Positions 51,220-60,534 of a DNA stretch of 64,000 nt are shown one piece after another (position 1 is the first letter of the stretch; every line of letters starts with the position of its first letter). The stretch is taken from NCBI RefSeq assembly GCF_032335695.1, contig NZ_JACTOJ010000014.1, positions 1 to 64,000 of the forward strand, written 5' to 3'. A model generated the notes under the pieces. It saw only the letters and a list, made by a program, of their open reading frames with translations. It was not told where the DNA came from and searched no databases. Made by a program: the position numbers and the translations under genes. The DNA comes from JACTOJ01 sp032335695. GTDB taxonomy: Bacteria > Bacillota > Clostridia > Clostridiales > Clostridiaceae.

Positions 51220-52149
51220 TTACACTTCATTTTGTCCAAGCATACTGAGAGCTTGATTTTTTTCTTCAGCAAATCTATTATAGACGCTATTCTTTACAGC
51301 TTGAGAGCTGTCTCTAAAATATAAATTCACTTTCTGTCTTTCATTATAAACATTTGAAATGATATTGCTATCAGTATCTTTTAAATTTATCTTAGAAAAT
51401 ATGTTAGCCGCTCCCTGAGCACCATGCTGTACTGCTGCTGACCAAAGAACATTTTTAAGCGCATCTGATTTAGTATTTATATTAACCCCAGTGCTTTTAT
51501 AAATCCTTTCAGCTGCTGCATCATAATAATTTTGCTTTATATAGTTAAATTGAAGATTCCCAAATTCCTTCGAAGACTTATCAGCTACACTTTTCCAGGC
51601 TGAATCAAAATTATTGCCAAAGGAATTACCATCCTGCAATTTAGCATTTTCCAAGCTAGAATATACACTGGAATTGTTGTTTTTAAGCCAATTCATAAAA
51701 GAATTTAAGGAGCCAGTATTTGAAGCGAGCTGCCATATTCCATAAGACTTTCCACCGATATCTCCAGAATTATAGGATATGCTTCCCGCATCACCATTAG
51801 ATTCATACTCTGCAGATAATTTTCCTAAATCAAAATCCGAGCCATTAATCGCCTGCTGTGATTTATTATTGCTATAAGAACCATAATTTATTCTATTAGA
51901 ATTATATTCTCCAATAGTATTTAAACTGCTAGCCAAACCTGAAGAGGACGTTTGTCCATTCAAGGAGTAGGCAAGACTTGACCCAATCCCCATTCCATCT
52001 GCGCTGCTGCTTAGCATTGAATCAAGCACCATTTGATACATCATATTAAACATCGTATCTTTGGTGTCTTCGGCAGTGTTGTTTGTGACAGAATTAGAAT
52101 TGATAAGCATTGAGTTTACATTATTTAAACCATTAATTGGTGTAGACAT
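51220..52149 (-). CDS. Lysozyme-like protein, possibly flagellar or tail-tip type
   Basis: 309 residues without a signal peptide. The first 100 residues are Asn/Ser-rich and contain a FlgJ-like start (NSNSVTNNTAEDTKDTMFNM). From about 108 a lysozyme-like domain follows: the Glu of KLSAEYESNGDAGSISYNSG lies where related proteins have their catalytic Glu, then DIGGKSYGIWQLASNTGSLN. The C-terminal half (VLWSAAVQHGAQGAANIFSK) is shared with VgrG-related and phage-tail lysozyme-like proteins. It may cut peptidoglycan for assembly of an envelope structure such as the flagellum; substrate and export route are unproven. Single gene with AGGAGAGATAAAAT before the ATG. Confidence 0.55.
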   Translation of the reverse strand: MSTPINGLNNVNSMLINSNSVTNNTAEDTKDTMFNMMYQMVLDSMLSSSADGMGIGSSLAYSLNGQTSSSGLASSLNTIGEYNSNRINYGSYSNNKSQQAINGSDFDLGKLSAEYESNGDAGSISYNSGDIGGKSYGIWQLASNTGSLNSFMNWLKNNNSSVYSSLENAKLQDGNSFGNNFDSAWKSVADKSSKEFGNLQFNYIKQNYYDAAAERIYKSTGVNINTKSDALKNVLWSAAVQHGAQGAANIFSKINLKDTDSNIISNVYNERQKVNLYFRDSSQAVKNSVYNRFAEEKNQALSMLGQNEV

Positions 52150-52326
52150 ATTTTATCTCTCCTAATATCTATTTTTCGTATATAATTATTTAAATTATAT
52201 CATAAAAAATATGGACAAACAACCAGCTTTTTTTACATTTTTTAAATACACTTTATTTTAAAGTAAAAAACAGTTATACTAAAGCGACCGAAGCCTATAT
52301 CACCATCCTTCTAAAACATAGCCTCT

Positions 52327-54153
52327 TTATGCAGTTTCTTCTCCTGTAGGGTTCTTATCTTCGCTGAATTTTTTATTTTCCACTAGACTTCTATAATAAC
52401 CATCCTTCTCCATAAGAGCTTCATGATTTCCTATTTCTATTATTTCGCCATGCTTTAGCACTACTATATTATCTGCATTTCTTATGGTGGAAAGTCTATG
52501 AGCTATTATCAAAGTAGTTCTGTCCTTAGAAACATTTTCTATAGCCCTTTGTATGACTTTTTCCGTATAGGTATCTATATTGGCAGTAGCTTCGTCCAGC
52601 ACGAGTATTGCTGGTTCATGTGCTATGGCCCTGGCAAAGGAAATTATCTGCTTTTGCCCTGAAGAGAAGGTGCTTCCCCTCTCCATAACCTTTTCGTTGA
52701 GTCTATCCGGCATGGAATCCACAAATTCCTTAGCACAGGAAACCTCCAAAGCTTTTTCTATAGTATTTTTATCAATCTCATCATTTAAAGTTATATTTTT
52801 CTCTATATTGCCTGAAAAAAGGAATACGTCCTGAAGCACCACGCATACATTTCTTCTAAGGTGACGCAATTTTATATCATTTATATTCACGCCATCTACA
52901 AGTATTTCACCCTTCTGTATTTTATAAAAGCCGTTAATAAGACTTATTATAGTAGTTTTTCCTGCTCCAGTTTCTCCTACAAAGGCCATAGTCTCTCCTT
53001 TTTTCACTTTAAAGCTCACATTTTTAAGTACCCAATCCTTATCATTGTAGGAGAACCATACATTCTTAAATTCTATATCTCCTTTAGCGCGAGGCATATC
53101 TTGTCCCTCATCAATATTCTCCAGTTCATCTTCTACATCTAATAGCTCAAATATTCTATCTGCAGAAACTAGCGCAGATTGAATGGTGGTATAGCTGTCT
53201 GCTAAGTCAGAAATAGGACTAAAGAACTGCTGTATATAAGTTGTAAAGGCGTAAAGCACACCTATCTGCAGGGTATGATTATAAATTTTCCCCATGCCGT
53301 ACCATATAAGTATTGCTACAGATAAATTTTTAAAAACCTCTGAAGCAGGGCGGAGGAAGCTGTTTAACCACACTTGATATTTGGTGGTTACGAAATAGTC
53401 ATCATTAAGCTTTTCAAATTCTTCTCTCTTTTCTTTTTCTCCCTTAAATATCTGAACGATCCTCATTCCAGATATGTTTTCTGCCATAAAGCCATTTATT
53501 TTACCAATGAGATATTTCATGTTAGTAAAATTTGCTTTTATTTTCTTTTTCAAGGTAAAAACCAATATAAACATTAAAGGCACTACGCAAAAGGATATTA
53601 AAGCAAGCTTAACATTAAGAGTTACCATAGCGTATATTATTCCTATCAAAAGAAATACATCTTGGAATAAGCTTATTATTACGTCAGTGTACATTTCGCT
53701 TAGAGCTTCCACATCATTAGTAGCTCTTGTGATAAGTCTTCCTGAAGAAGTTTTGTCCAAATAATAAAGAGGCAGAAGCTGTATAGTTTTGAAAACACGT
53801 CTTCTCAGATTGCTCATTATTTGCTGAGCTGCTGAATTTATAAGATTCACCTGAAAGATTGTAAGCATTCCGCTGGCTGCCACCACTAAAAAATATAGAA
53901 TTCCCATATTCGCAATGGTATATAGTCCGCTGCCTTTTGTATTGTGAACTAAAAAATCATCTATAACCAGTTTTAATATATAAGGCTTAATGAGTAAAGC
54001 TCCATTTAAAAGTATTACGCATACTATTGCAAATATGATTTTATGAATATAAGGTATAGTAAGTTTTAGCAGTCTTGAGATACTTTTTGATTTGTTAAGC
54101 ATCCCTTCTGAGTCCATTTTCTCTATCTTTTGACTGTTCATTGTAGATTTCAT
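52327..54153 (-). CDS. ABC exporter subunit with canonical Walker B (heterodimer partner 2)
   Basis: 608 residues: six-helix transmembrane domain (about 15-330) and nucleotide-binding domain. Walker A GETGAGKTT, signature FSSGQKQ (degenerate for LSGGQ), Walker B ILVLDEATANID with catalytic Glu, switch His in IIAHRLSTIRNAD. This pattern, paired with the neighbour that has LSGGQ but Asp in place of Glu, defines a heterodimeric exporter of the BmrCD/LmrCD type, usually for drugs or peptides. The ATG at 54153 follows GGGAGGTG and overlaps the upstream gene by 59 bases, showing translational coupling. Confidence 0.92.
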   Translation of the reverse strand: MKSTMNSQKIEKMDSEGMLNKSKSISRLLKLTIPYIHKIIFAIVCVILLNGALLIKPYILKLVIDDFLVHNTKGSGLYTIANMGILYFLVVAASGMLTIFQVNLINSAAQQIMSNLRRRVFKTIQLLPLYYLDKTSSGRLITRATNDVEALSEMYTDVIISLFQDVFLLIGIIYAMVTLNVKLALISFCVVPLMFILVFTLKKKIKANFTNMKYLIGKINGFMAENISGMRIVQIFKGEKEKREEFEKLNDDYFVTTKYQVWLNSFLRPASEVFKNLSVAILIWYGMGKIYNHTLQIGVLYAFTTYIQQFFSPISDLADSYTTIQSALVSADRIFELLDVEDELENIDEGQDMPRAKGDIEFKNVWFSYNDKDWVLKNVSFKVKKGETMAFVGETGAGKTTIISLINGFYKIQKGEILVDGVNINDIKLRHLRRNVCVVLQDVFLFSGNIEKNITLNDEIDKNTIEKALEVSCAKEFVDSMPDRLNEKVMERGSTFSSGQKQIISFARAIAHEPAILVLDEATANIDTYTEKVIQRAIENVSKDRTTLIIAHRLSTIRNADNIVVLKHGEIIEIGNHEALMEKDGYYRSLVENKKFSEDKNPTGEETA

Positions 54154-55846
54154 AATATACACCTCCCTGTCTAAGAAGCTCCTCATGAGTTCCTCTTTCG
54201 CAAATTCTTCCTCTATCCAAAACAATTATCTCGTCTGCTGCCTGAACAGAGGAAAGCTTATGAGCAATTATTATAGCAGTCTTGTCCTCTCTAACCTTAT
54301 TAAAGTTTCCTAATATCTGCTTTTCGGTTATGGTATCTACTGCTGATAAGGAATCATCTAAAATCAATATAGCCGGATTTTTAACCAAGGCTCTGGCAAT
54401 AGCTATTCTCTGCTTTTGTCCTCCGGAAAGATTTACTCCTCTTTCACCAAGCTTTGTGTTGAATTTATCCTTGAAGCTTACTATGCTGTCATAGATACAG
54501 CTGTTTTTCGCTGCATTTTCCACTTCCTCTAGAGAATAATTCTTCTTAAAGAATTCTATATTCTCCTTTATGGTTGCAGAAAAAAGGAAATTATCCTGAG
54601 GTACATAGCCAAAACCTTCTCTCAAGGCATTCAAGGAATAATCATTTATGTCTATGCCATCTATATATATCTGACCTTTTTCTACATTATATAATTTTAT
54701 CAAAAGATTAGCTAAGGTGCTTTTTCCGCTGCCTGTTCTTCCAACTACCCCAACAGTGTGCCCCTGGGGAATATGAATATTTATATCCTCAAGCGCCTTT
54801 TCCTTTGCATCAGGATAAGCGAAGCTTAAATTACATATCTCCACAGCTCCGTCTATTTTCTTCTCCACCATAGCTTCTCCATCTTTGATATCAGGTTCCA
54901 CACTTAATATGGATTCCAATCTTTTATAGGAAGCCATTCCTCTTTGCATTATATTTATTATTCTTCCTACTGATATTATTGGATTCATTATTATGGTAAG
55001 GTAGGTATTGAAGGCTATGAAATCTCCTAGGGATATGGTCTTATTAAGTACCATATTGCCGCCTATTATAAGGTTAAGCACAAAGCTTACACTAAAGCAT
55101 ATTTCTATTACTGGAGCTAAGTAAGAAGAAACTCTCGCCATATTAAGGTTTGCATCCAGCATATTCTGATTTAGCTTTTCAAAGCTTTCCAATTCTCCAT
55201 CTTCCTGAACATAGGATTTTATAACTCTTATGCCGTATATGTTTTCCTGCACTCTATCAGATATGGCTGCAAAGCTCTCTTGCACTATTCTGAATCTCTT
55301 TCTTACCATGCCTCCGATTTTTATTATAAACACTATTATAAAAGGAATTGGTAAAAGGGATAAAAGAGTAAGTCTCCAATTTATAGCTCTAGTCATGGCA
55401 TATATAGAGGCTACGCAGATAACCATACCATTAATACCCATGGCAGTAGCTGGTCCAAAAGCCATTCTCACCGCACTTATATCATTTATGGCATAGGCTA
55501 TAAGATCACCGGTCTTATGGCGGTTGTAATACTCAGGAGATAATTTTTGCATATGATCGAATAGCTTTTTTCTTATATCACATTCCATGCTTCTTGCATT
55601 TCCAATGACTAAGTTTCTCCATATATAAGTGGATACAAATCCCCCTACAGCAATGAGAATTATATATAATATATTAATTTTAACCTTGCTGGTATCGAAA
55701 TTGTTAACTTTAAGTATATCTATTGTTTTTCCTAATATTGTAGGAAATAGCGTGGCTACATAGGAGGATATAAACATAAATATTACTCCAAGGATGTAGC
55801 TGTATTTATGTTTTTTAAAGAAGTCCAAAATTAAGTTTTTATCCAT
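54095..55846 (-). CDS. ABC exporter subunit with degenerate Walker B (heterodimer partner 1)
   Basis: 583 residues, same architecture as its partner. Walker A GRTGSGKST, canonical signature LSGGQKQR, Walker B ILILDDSLSAVD, where Asp replaces the catalytic Glu; IIAHKLSSVQAADE carries the switch His. The one consensus ATP site is thus built from its LSGGQ and the partner's Walker motifs. The ATG at 55846 follows GGGAG by 7 bases; an in-frame ATG at 55852 touches it. A LacI-type regulator gene lies just upstream on the same strand, 55 bases before. Confidence 0.92.
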   Translation of the reverse strand: MDKNLILDFFKKHKYSYILGVIFMFISSYVATLFPTILGKTIDILKVNNFDTSKVKINILYIILIAVGGFVSTYIWRNLVIGNARSMECDIRKKLFDHMQKLSPEYYNRHKTGDLIAYAINDISAVRMAFGPATAMGINGMVICVASIYAMTRAINWRLTLLSLLPIPFIIVFIIKIGGMVRKRFRIVQESFAAISDRVQENIYGIRVIKSYVQEDGELESFEKLNQNMLDANLNMARVSSYLAPVIEICFSVSFVLNLIIGGNMVLNKTISLGDFIAFNTYLTIIMNPIISVGRIINIMQRGMASYKRLESILSVEPDIKDGEAMVEKKIDGAVEICNLSFAYPDAKEKALEDINIHIPQGHTVGVVGRTGSGKSTLANLLIKLYNVEKGQIYIDGIDINDYSLNALREGFGYVPQDNFLFSATIKENIEFFKKNYSLEEVENAAKNSCIYDSIVSFKDKFNTKLGERGVNLSGGQKQRIAIARALVKNPAILILDDSLSAVDTITEKQILGNFNKVREDKTAIIIAHKLSSVQAADEIIVLDRGRICERGTHEELLRQGGVYYEIYNEQSKDRENGLRRDA

Positions 55847-55907
55847 ATTCATACTCCCAAAATCATAAAATATTTTTATTTTTGCTTTATTGTGAATTAG
55901 TGCTGAT

Positions 55908-56897
55908 TTACAGGCTCTTAACAGAATCCCTTTCTATGAGATTACTATTTATCGTTATATTTTCATTAGGTTTTAAAGGATTATTTATTCTTTTTATTAG
56001 AAGATTAACCGCCGCCTCGCAGGAATATTCTATATTTAAATCTAATGTGGTAAGCCCTGGAATCGATAAAGCTGACATTTCAGAATTTCCACTGCCTATT
56101 ACAGATATGTCTTCAGGAACCTTATAGCCTTTTTCATACAATAATTTTATGAGCTTCATAGCTGTAAAATCCCATTGACATATTATAGCAGTAGGTTTTT
56201 CACTGCATTTTATGAGTTCCTCTACTTTTTCTTCCAAATTATCATCCACGTCAAAAAAAAGCTCTTCTTTTATGGATATGCCATAGTCTTCCATGGCTGT
56301 AGTTATTCCAAGAAGCTTTTCTCTGTTTTTGAAGCTGTGCTTGTTCCCTACAAAGCCTATTAGTTTATGTCCCTTCTTAATCAAATACTCACATTGCTTA
56401 TATCCGCCATTATTGAAGTTAAACCATACGCTGTCATAATCATAGGAAGGAGAATAACCAGTGTAAAACACAAAACTCTTAACTTTTTCATTGATGAATT
56501 CTACGTAGGGCTTTTCAAATTTCCCTATAAATATTACTCCGTCAAATCTGTGACCCTTAGCTATCTTATATGGAAGATAAAGAGATTTCTGATTTTCCTT
56601 ATCCACAAATTCAATACTATACTCTGTTCCGGTTTTTTGAAGATTTCTTTCTACTCCCTGAACCATATAGCTAAAATTTGTATTGTCCTGATAGTAAGGC
56701 TTCTGGTGCAAAACTAATATGTTTATATCTTCATTATTTTTTATTTTTGCGTAGCCTAGTTCCTTAGATTTCTCTAATATTTTTCTTCTAAGCTCCTCAC
56801 TTACTCCGGTCTGACCAGAAAGAGCTCTGCTTACAGATATAGTAGATACTCCCAAGCTTTCCGCTATATCATTAATAGTAATTTTACTATTTTTCAT
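55908..56897 (-). CDS. LacI-family transcription regulator
   Basis: 329 residues. N-terminal LacI helix-turn-helix ITINDIAESLGVSTISVSRA followed by the hinge (LSGQTGVSEELRRKILEKSK), then a periplasmic-binding-protein fold (FDGVIFIGKFEKPYVEF, CQWDFTAMKLIKLL, PEDISVIGSGNSEMSALSIP). Divergent from the MATE efflux gene and directly upstream of the ABC exporter pair, so either could be its target. ATAACGTTGATTAAT-like repeats sit in the gap. The ligand is unknown. Confidence 0.88.
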   Translation of the reverse strand: MKNSKITINDIAESLGVSTISVSRALSGQTGVSEELRRKILEKSKELGYAKIKNNEDINILVLHQKPYYQDNTNFSYMVQGVERNLQKTGTEYSIEFVDKENQKSLYLPYKIAKGHRFDGVIFIGKFEKPYVEFINEKVKSFVFYTGYSPSYDYDSVWFNFNNGGYKQCEYLIKKGHKLIGFVGNKHSFKNREKLLGITTAMEDYGISIKEELFFDVDDNLEEKVEELIKCSEKPTAIICQWDFTAMKLIKLLYEKGYKVPEDISVIGSGNSEMSALSIPGLTTLDLNIEYSCEAAVNLLIKRINNPLKPNENITINSNLIERDSVKSL

Positions 56898-57045
56898 CTA
56901 TCTCACCTCTATGTTATAAAAAAGATTTAATAACATATTAATTATACGTTGTATTTTTTTATTAATCAACGTTATATTTTATATTTTTTTATCGTTAATT
57001 TTATGTTATAATCTATTATTGTATTCGATAATTGGAGATGATTTT

Positions 57046-58410
57046 ATGCAGGCAGTTCACACGAAAGCAGAAATTGATAGAGAAATATTGAAATTAGCTT
57101 GGCCAACTATTGCAGAACAAATGCTGATAATGACGGTAGGTATGGTATCAACAATTATGGTTTCAAGGTTAGGCAAAGAATCTGTGGCCGCTGTAGGTAT
57201 GGTTAATAACTTAGTTAACTTTTTTCAGACGGTATTTGCAGGTCTTGCCACAGGCTCTACTATAGTAATAGCTAGAGTTACTGGCGAAAGCGGGCTAAAA
57301 AGAGCAAAGAAAGTTCTGACTCAATCACTGTTTATGGCTATCATTGTAGGAATCGGCTTTTTAATGCTTGGTTATGCAGGAGAAAATATTATAATCAATG
57401 TATTCTTTGGTTCCGCTGCTTCTAATGTTCTTTCACTAGTCCACATGTATTATAAGATTGTTCTTGTGGGAATCCCTTTTGTAATTTTAGATATGGTAGT
57501 AGGCGGTGCCTTAAGAGGAGTAGGAGACACTAAAACTCCCATGTATGTAACCTTCGTAGTTAATATCGTAAATATAGTTTTTAGTATAATTTTAATTTAC
57601 GGTTTACATTTAGGAGGTATTGTCGTCCCTGCTTTAGGCGTAAAAGGTGCAGCTATAGCTTCTTCCTTCGCTAGATTTTGCGGTGGAATAATGATTTTAT
57701 TTGTGCTTTTTAGAAAAAAATCTAAAATTCATTTAGATAAAGGGGATAAACTTATTCTTAACGGAGAAATCATGATGAGAATAATAAGAGTTGGAATTCC
57801 TTCCTTTATGGAGAATCTTATAATGCAAGGGGGCTTCCTTGTAATACAGATACTAATTGTATCCTTAGGTACAGCAGAAGTTGCAGCTTATCAAGTTGGT
57901 ACAAACATTCATTCTCTTGCCTTCTTACCAATAATGGGTTTTGCAACTACTACCACCACTACAGTTGGACAAAGTCTTGGAAGAAAGGATTATGATGGAG
58001 CCGAGAGCTACGCCTATGAAAACAGAAAGATAGCGGTGCTGGTTGGACTCATGGCAGGCCTGCTTGAATTCACCTTTGCAAGGAATCTAGCTATGCTTTA
58101 TACCAATGATCCAGAGGTTATTTCCGCCAGCATTATAATTATAAGAGGTTTTTCCATAATAGAACCTTTCATGGGTATAGAAAAAGTCAGTGCAGCAGTT
58201 ATGAGATGTGCTGGAGATATAAAATACGTAATAATAACCGCCGTCATAGCTCTTTGGACCTTCAGAGTATGCACAGCTTCTACCTTAAATCATTTTTTCC
58301 ATATAGGTCTTTATGGAATCATTATAGGTATAATTGCTGACTTCAGCGTGAGAGCTATAATGTATCTTTTCAGAATGAAGGCTGGGAAATGGAAATATCT
58401 AAAAGTATAA
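57046..58410 (+). CDS. MATE-family multidrug/Na+ efflux pump
   Basis: 454 residues with twelve predicted spans in two similar halves. Each half begins with the family pattern: EILKLAWPTIAEQMLIMTVG near residue 20 and IIRVGIPSFMENLIMQGGFL near 240. Exports cationic drugs in exchange for Na+ or H+. The ATG at 57046 follows GGAGATGATTTT; an upstream in-frame start lacks a ribosome site. Divergent from the LacI regulator gene, 148 bases away, so possibly controlled by it. Confidence 0.92.
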   Translation: MQAVHTKAEIDREILKLAWPTIAEQMLIMTVGMVSTIMVSRLGKESVAAVGMVNNLVNFFQTVFAGLATGSTIVIARVTGESGLKRAKKVLTQSLFMAIIVGIGFLMLGYAGENIIINVFFGSAASNVLSLVHMYYKIVLVGIPFVILDMVVGGALRGVGDTKTPMYVTFVVNIVNIVFSIILIYGLHLGGIVVPALGVKGAAIASSFARFCGGIMILFVLFRKKSKIHLDKGDKLILNGEIMMRIIRVGIPSFMENLIMQGGFLVIQILIVSLGTAEVAAYQVGTNIHSLAFLPIMGFATTTTTTVGQSLGRKDYDGAESYAYENRKIAVLVGLMAGLLEFTFARNLAMLYTNDPEVISASIIIIRGFSIIEPFMGIEKVSAAVMRCAGDIKYVIITAVIALWTFRVCTASTLNHFFHIGLYGIIIGIIADFSVRAIMYLFRMKAGKWKYLKV

Positions 58411-58522
58411 AAATGAAATTTTTCAACAGATAATGGATAAAAACAGTTAAGAAGCAAAAGAGTTTAAGTAAGAGTGAAGAGTTTAGGTAGAAATAGCCTT
58501 TTTTAAGAGACGATTTCAATTT

Positions 58523-58547
58523 ATAAATTCGCTGCAGGCGAATTTTA
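58523..58547. terminator. Hairpin after the MATE gene
   Basis: AAATTCGC / GCGAATTT with a short CTGCAG-like loop and TTTAA after it. The surrounding 200 bases hold imperfect inverted copies of AACTCTTACTTC, a common intergenic texture, with no gene. Confidence 0.4.
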
Positions 58548-58630
58548 ACCATAACTTTTAACTCTTACTTCTTCTCTCCTACCTTTTATCCTTTACTTCT
58601 TACTTATAATTTGTAAATTACGAATTGAAG

Positions 58631-59407
58631 CTAGAATCGACTAACTCTTGTAAAGATTAAATTTTCATCATCAGAAAGCTTTTCATCAAATTCATAACCT
58701 TCTAAGTCAAAATTTTTCAGCTCCTCTGCGCTCTCAATTTTATTTTCACTTATGTACCTTGCCATTAAACCTCTTGCCCTCTTGGCATAAATAGCCACTA
58801 TCTTATACTTTCCATGATTATAATCCTTGAATATAGGAGTTACCACTTTACCTCCCAGCTTTTTCATATCTATAGCCGAATAATATTCCTTGGAAGCTAA
58901 GTTTACTAGCACCTGTTCCTTCTGAAGCTTCATTTCTTTATTAAAGTATTCCAATAAAGCATCCTTCCAAAATTCATAAAGATTGTTATTATTCTTAACT
59001 GGAAGCTTTATACCCATTTCTAATCTATAGGGCTCAATAAGATCTAATGGTCTAAGCATTCCATATAAACCTGAAAGTATTCTAACATGCTGCTGAGCAA
59101 AAGCAATATGCTCTTCCTTCAAGCTATCCGCAGCAAAGCCATGATAGACAGCGCCGTCAAAACAAAACAGCGCCTGCTTAGAATTTTCCAGGCTATGCTC
59201 CTTGGACCAGGCTAGATTTCTCTTAAAATTCAGTTCAGAAAGCTTACTATTTATCTTCATAAGACTTTCTAGTTCCGGAGGCGAATACTTTTTAAGCTCC
59301 TTCATAACCTGGGAAGCTTCTTTTACAAATCTAGGAGTGGTATAAGACAATTGAGAATGCACCTTTTCAAAGTTTAAAGTTTTAGCTGGAGATAATATCA
59401 TTAACAT
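58631..59407 (-). CDS. yaaA: Peroxide stress protein YaaA/DUF328
   Basis: 258 residues. MILSPAKTLNFEK at the start, then ALFCFDGAVYHGFAADSLKE, RILSGLYGMLRPLDLIEPYR with MGIKLPVKNNNNLYEFWKDA, and KRARGLMARYISENKI at the end match the family throughout. E. coli YaaA binds DNA and lowers free iron and oxidative damage. Relevant in an anaerobe for oxygen stress. It lies 21 bases after the aldo-keto reductase gene on the same strand, so the two are likely one transcript. Confidence 0.92.
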   Translation of the reverse strand: MLMILSPAKTLNFEKVHSQLSYTTPRFVKEASQVMKELKKYSPPELESLMKINSKLSELNFKRNLAWSKEHSLENSKQALFCFDGAVYHGFAADSLKEEHIAFAQQHVRILSGLYGMLRPLDLIEPYRLEMGIKLPVKNNNNLYEFWKDALLEYFNKEMKLQKEQVLVNLASKEYYSAIDMKKLGGKVVTPIFKDYNHGKYKIVAIYAKRARGLMARYISENKIESAEELKNFDLEGYEFDEKLSDDENLIFTRVSRF

Positions 59408-59428
59408 ATTAAACTATTTACCCTTTCT

Positions 59429-60253
59429 CTAAAAAGCTATTTTATCAGGATCAGATTCGACTCTAAAGTTAGCGTCCAGCTTTGCAATAGCTTCCATATC
59501 TTCTGCAGAAATTTCAAAGTCAAAGATATTGGAATTTTCCAATATTCTTGCAGGGGTTACAGATTTAGGAATAGTAACCACCCCTTTTTGAAGATCCCAT
59601 CTTAAGGTTATTTGAGCTATTGTCTTATCATATTTTTGGGAAAGTTCCTTAAGCAGAGGAATATCAAAAATCTTTCCCTGCATTAAAGGTGACCAAGCTT
59701 CCAATCTGATATTTAATTTTTCACAGAATTCCTGAGTGTCCTTTTGCTGAAGCAAAGGCTGAAATTCCACCTGATTAACTGCAGGTATAATTTCCCAGTT
59801 TTTCATCAAATCCTCTAGGTGGTGAACTTTGAAGTTACTGACCCCTATAGCTCTTATCTTTCCATCCTTATAAAGCTTCTCCATGGCTTTCCAGGTTTCA
59901 TCATTCAGATGTTTGGGCCAATGCATAAGATATAAATCAAGATAATCCGTACTTAATCTTGAAATAGTATTTTCAAAGGCTTTAATTGTTTTTTCATAGC
60001 CATGCTCCGAATTCCAAACCTTACTTACTAAAAATATTTCTTCTCTAGGAATTCCGCTTTCTCTTATAGCTCTTCCTACGCCTTCCTCATTTCCATAGGC
60101 GGCCGCAGTGTCTATATGTCTATATCCTATTTTTAATGCTTCTTTAACCGCATCAATAACTGTATTTCCATTTTCCACCTTAAAGGTTCCAAAACCAAGC
60201 CAAGGCATCTTGACTCCATTGTTCAAAACTACAGATTCATTTAATATTGCCAT
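59429..60253 (-). CDS. Aldo/keto reductase
   Basis: 274 residues, (beta/alpha)8 NADPH-dependent reductase of AKR family 5-like type. Catalytic Asp in GYRHIDTAAAYGNEEGVG with Tyr, Lys in VSKVWN, and His in LYLMHWPKH; PKSVTPARILENSNIFDFEI binds the cofactor phosphate. Reduces small aldehydes such as methylglyoxal or xylose-type sugars (substrate not readable). GAGGAGG precedes the ATG; yaaA follows directly. Confidence 0.92.
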   Translation of the reverse strand: MAILNESVVLNNGVKMPWLGFGTFKVENGNTVIDAVKEALKIGYRHIDTAAAYGNEEGVGRAIRESGIPREEIFLVSKVWNSEHGYEKTIKAFENTISRLSTDYLDLYLMHWPKHLNDETWKAMEKLYKDGKIRAIGVSNFKVHHLEDLMKNWEIIPAVNQVEFQPLLQQKDTQEFCEKLNIRLEAWSPLMQGKIFDIPLLKELSQKYDKTIAQITLRWDLQKGVVTIPKSVTPARILENSNIFDFEISAEDMEAIAKLDANFRVESDPDKIAF

Positions 60254-60405
60254 ATACCTTCCTCCTCATTTTTAAACTGTAAATAAAATTATTTAATAAT
60301 AATAGTTAGATAATTTTATTTATACTTATTTTATCACTAACCCTACGAATTTTCTATGTATTATCTGTGCATTTTAATTTGTCATTATTTAAAATTACGC
60401 CTAAA

Positions 60406-60439
60406 GAAAAAAGCAGCTGAAAGGGGGATTTCAACTGCC
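60406..60439 (-). terminator. Terminator of the second aldo/keto reductase gene
   Basis: Stem GCAGTTGAAA / TTTCAGCTGC around a 6-base loop, followed by six T on the minus strand. A very similar terminator layout with the same loop follows sspH (61951-61984). Confidence 0.75.
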
Positions 60440-60534
60440 TGTATGTTTATTTAATTGTTAGGGGTATAATCTATCTATAAATAAATATTAACACGGAATT
60501 ATGTCATATCTATTACAATATTATATATTATTTG

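Noticed and set aside
58411..58630. Short open frame antisense after the MATE gene
   Set aside because: It is low-complexity sequence made by imperfect inverted repeats, without a ribosome site.
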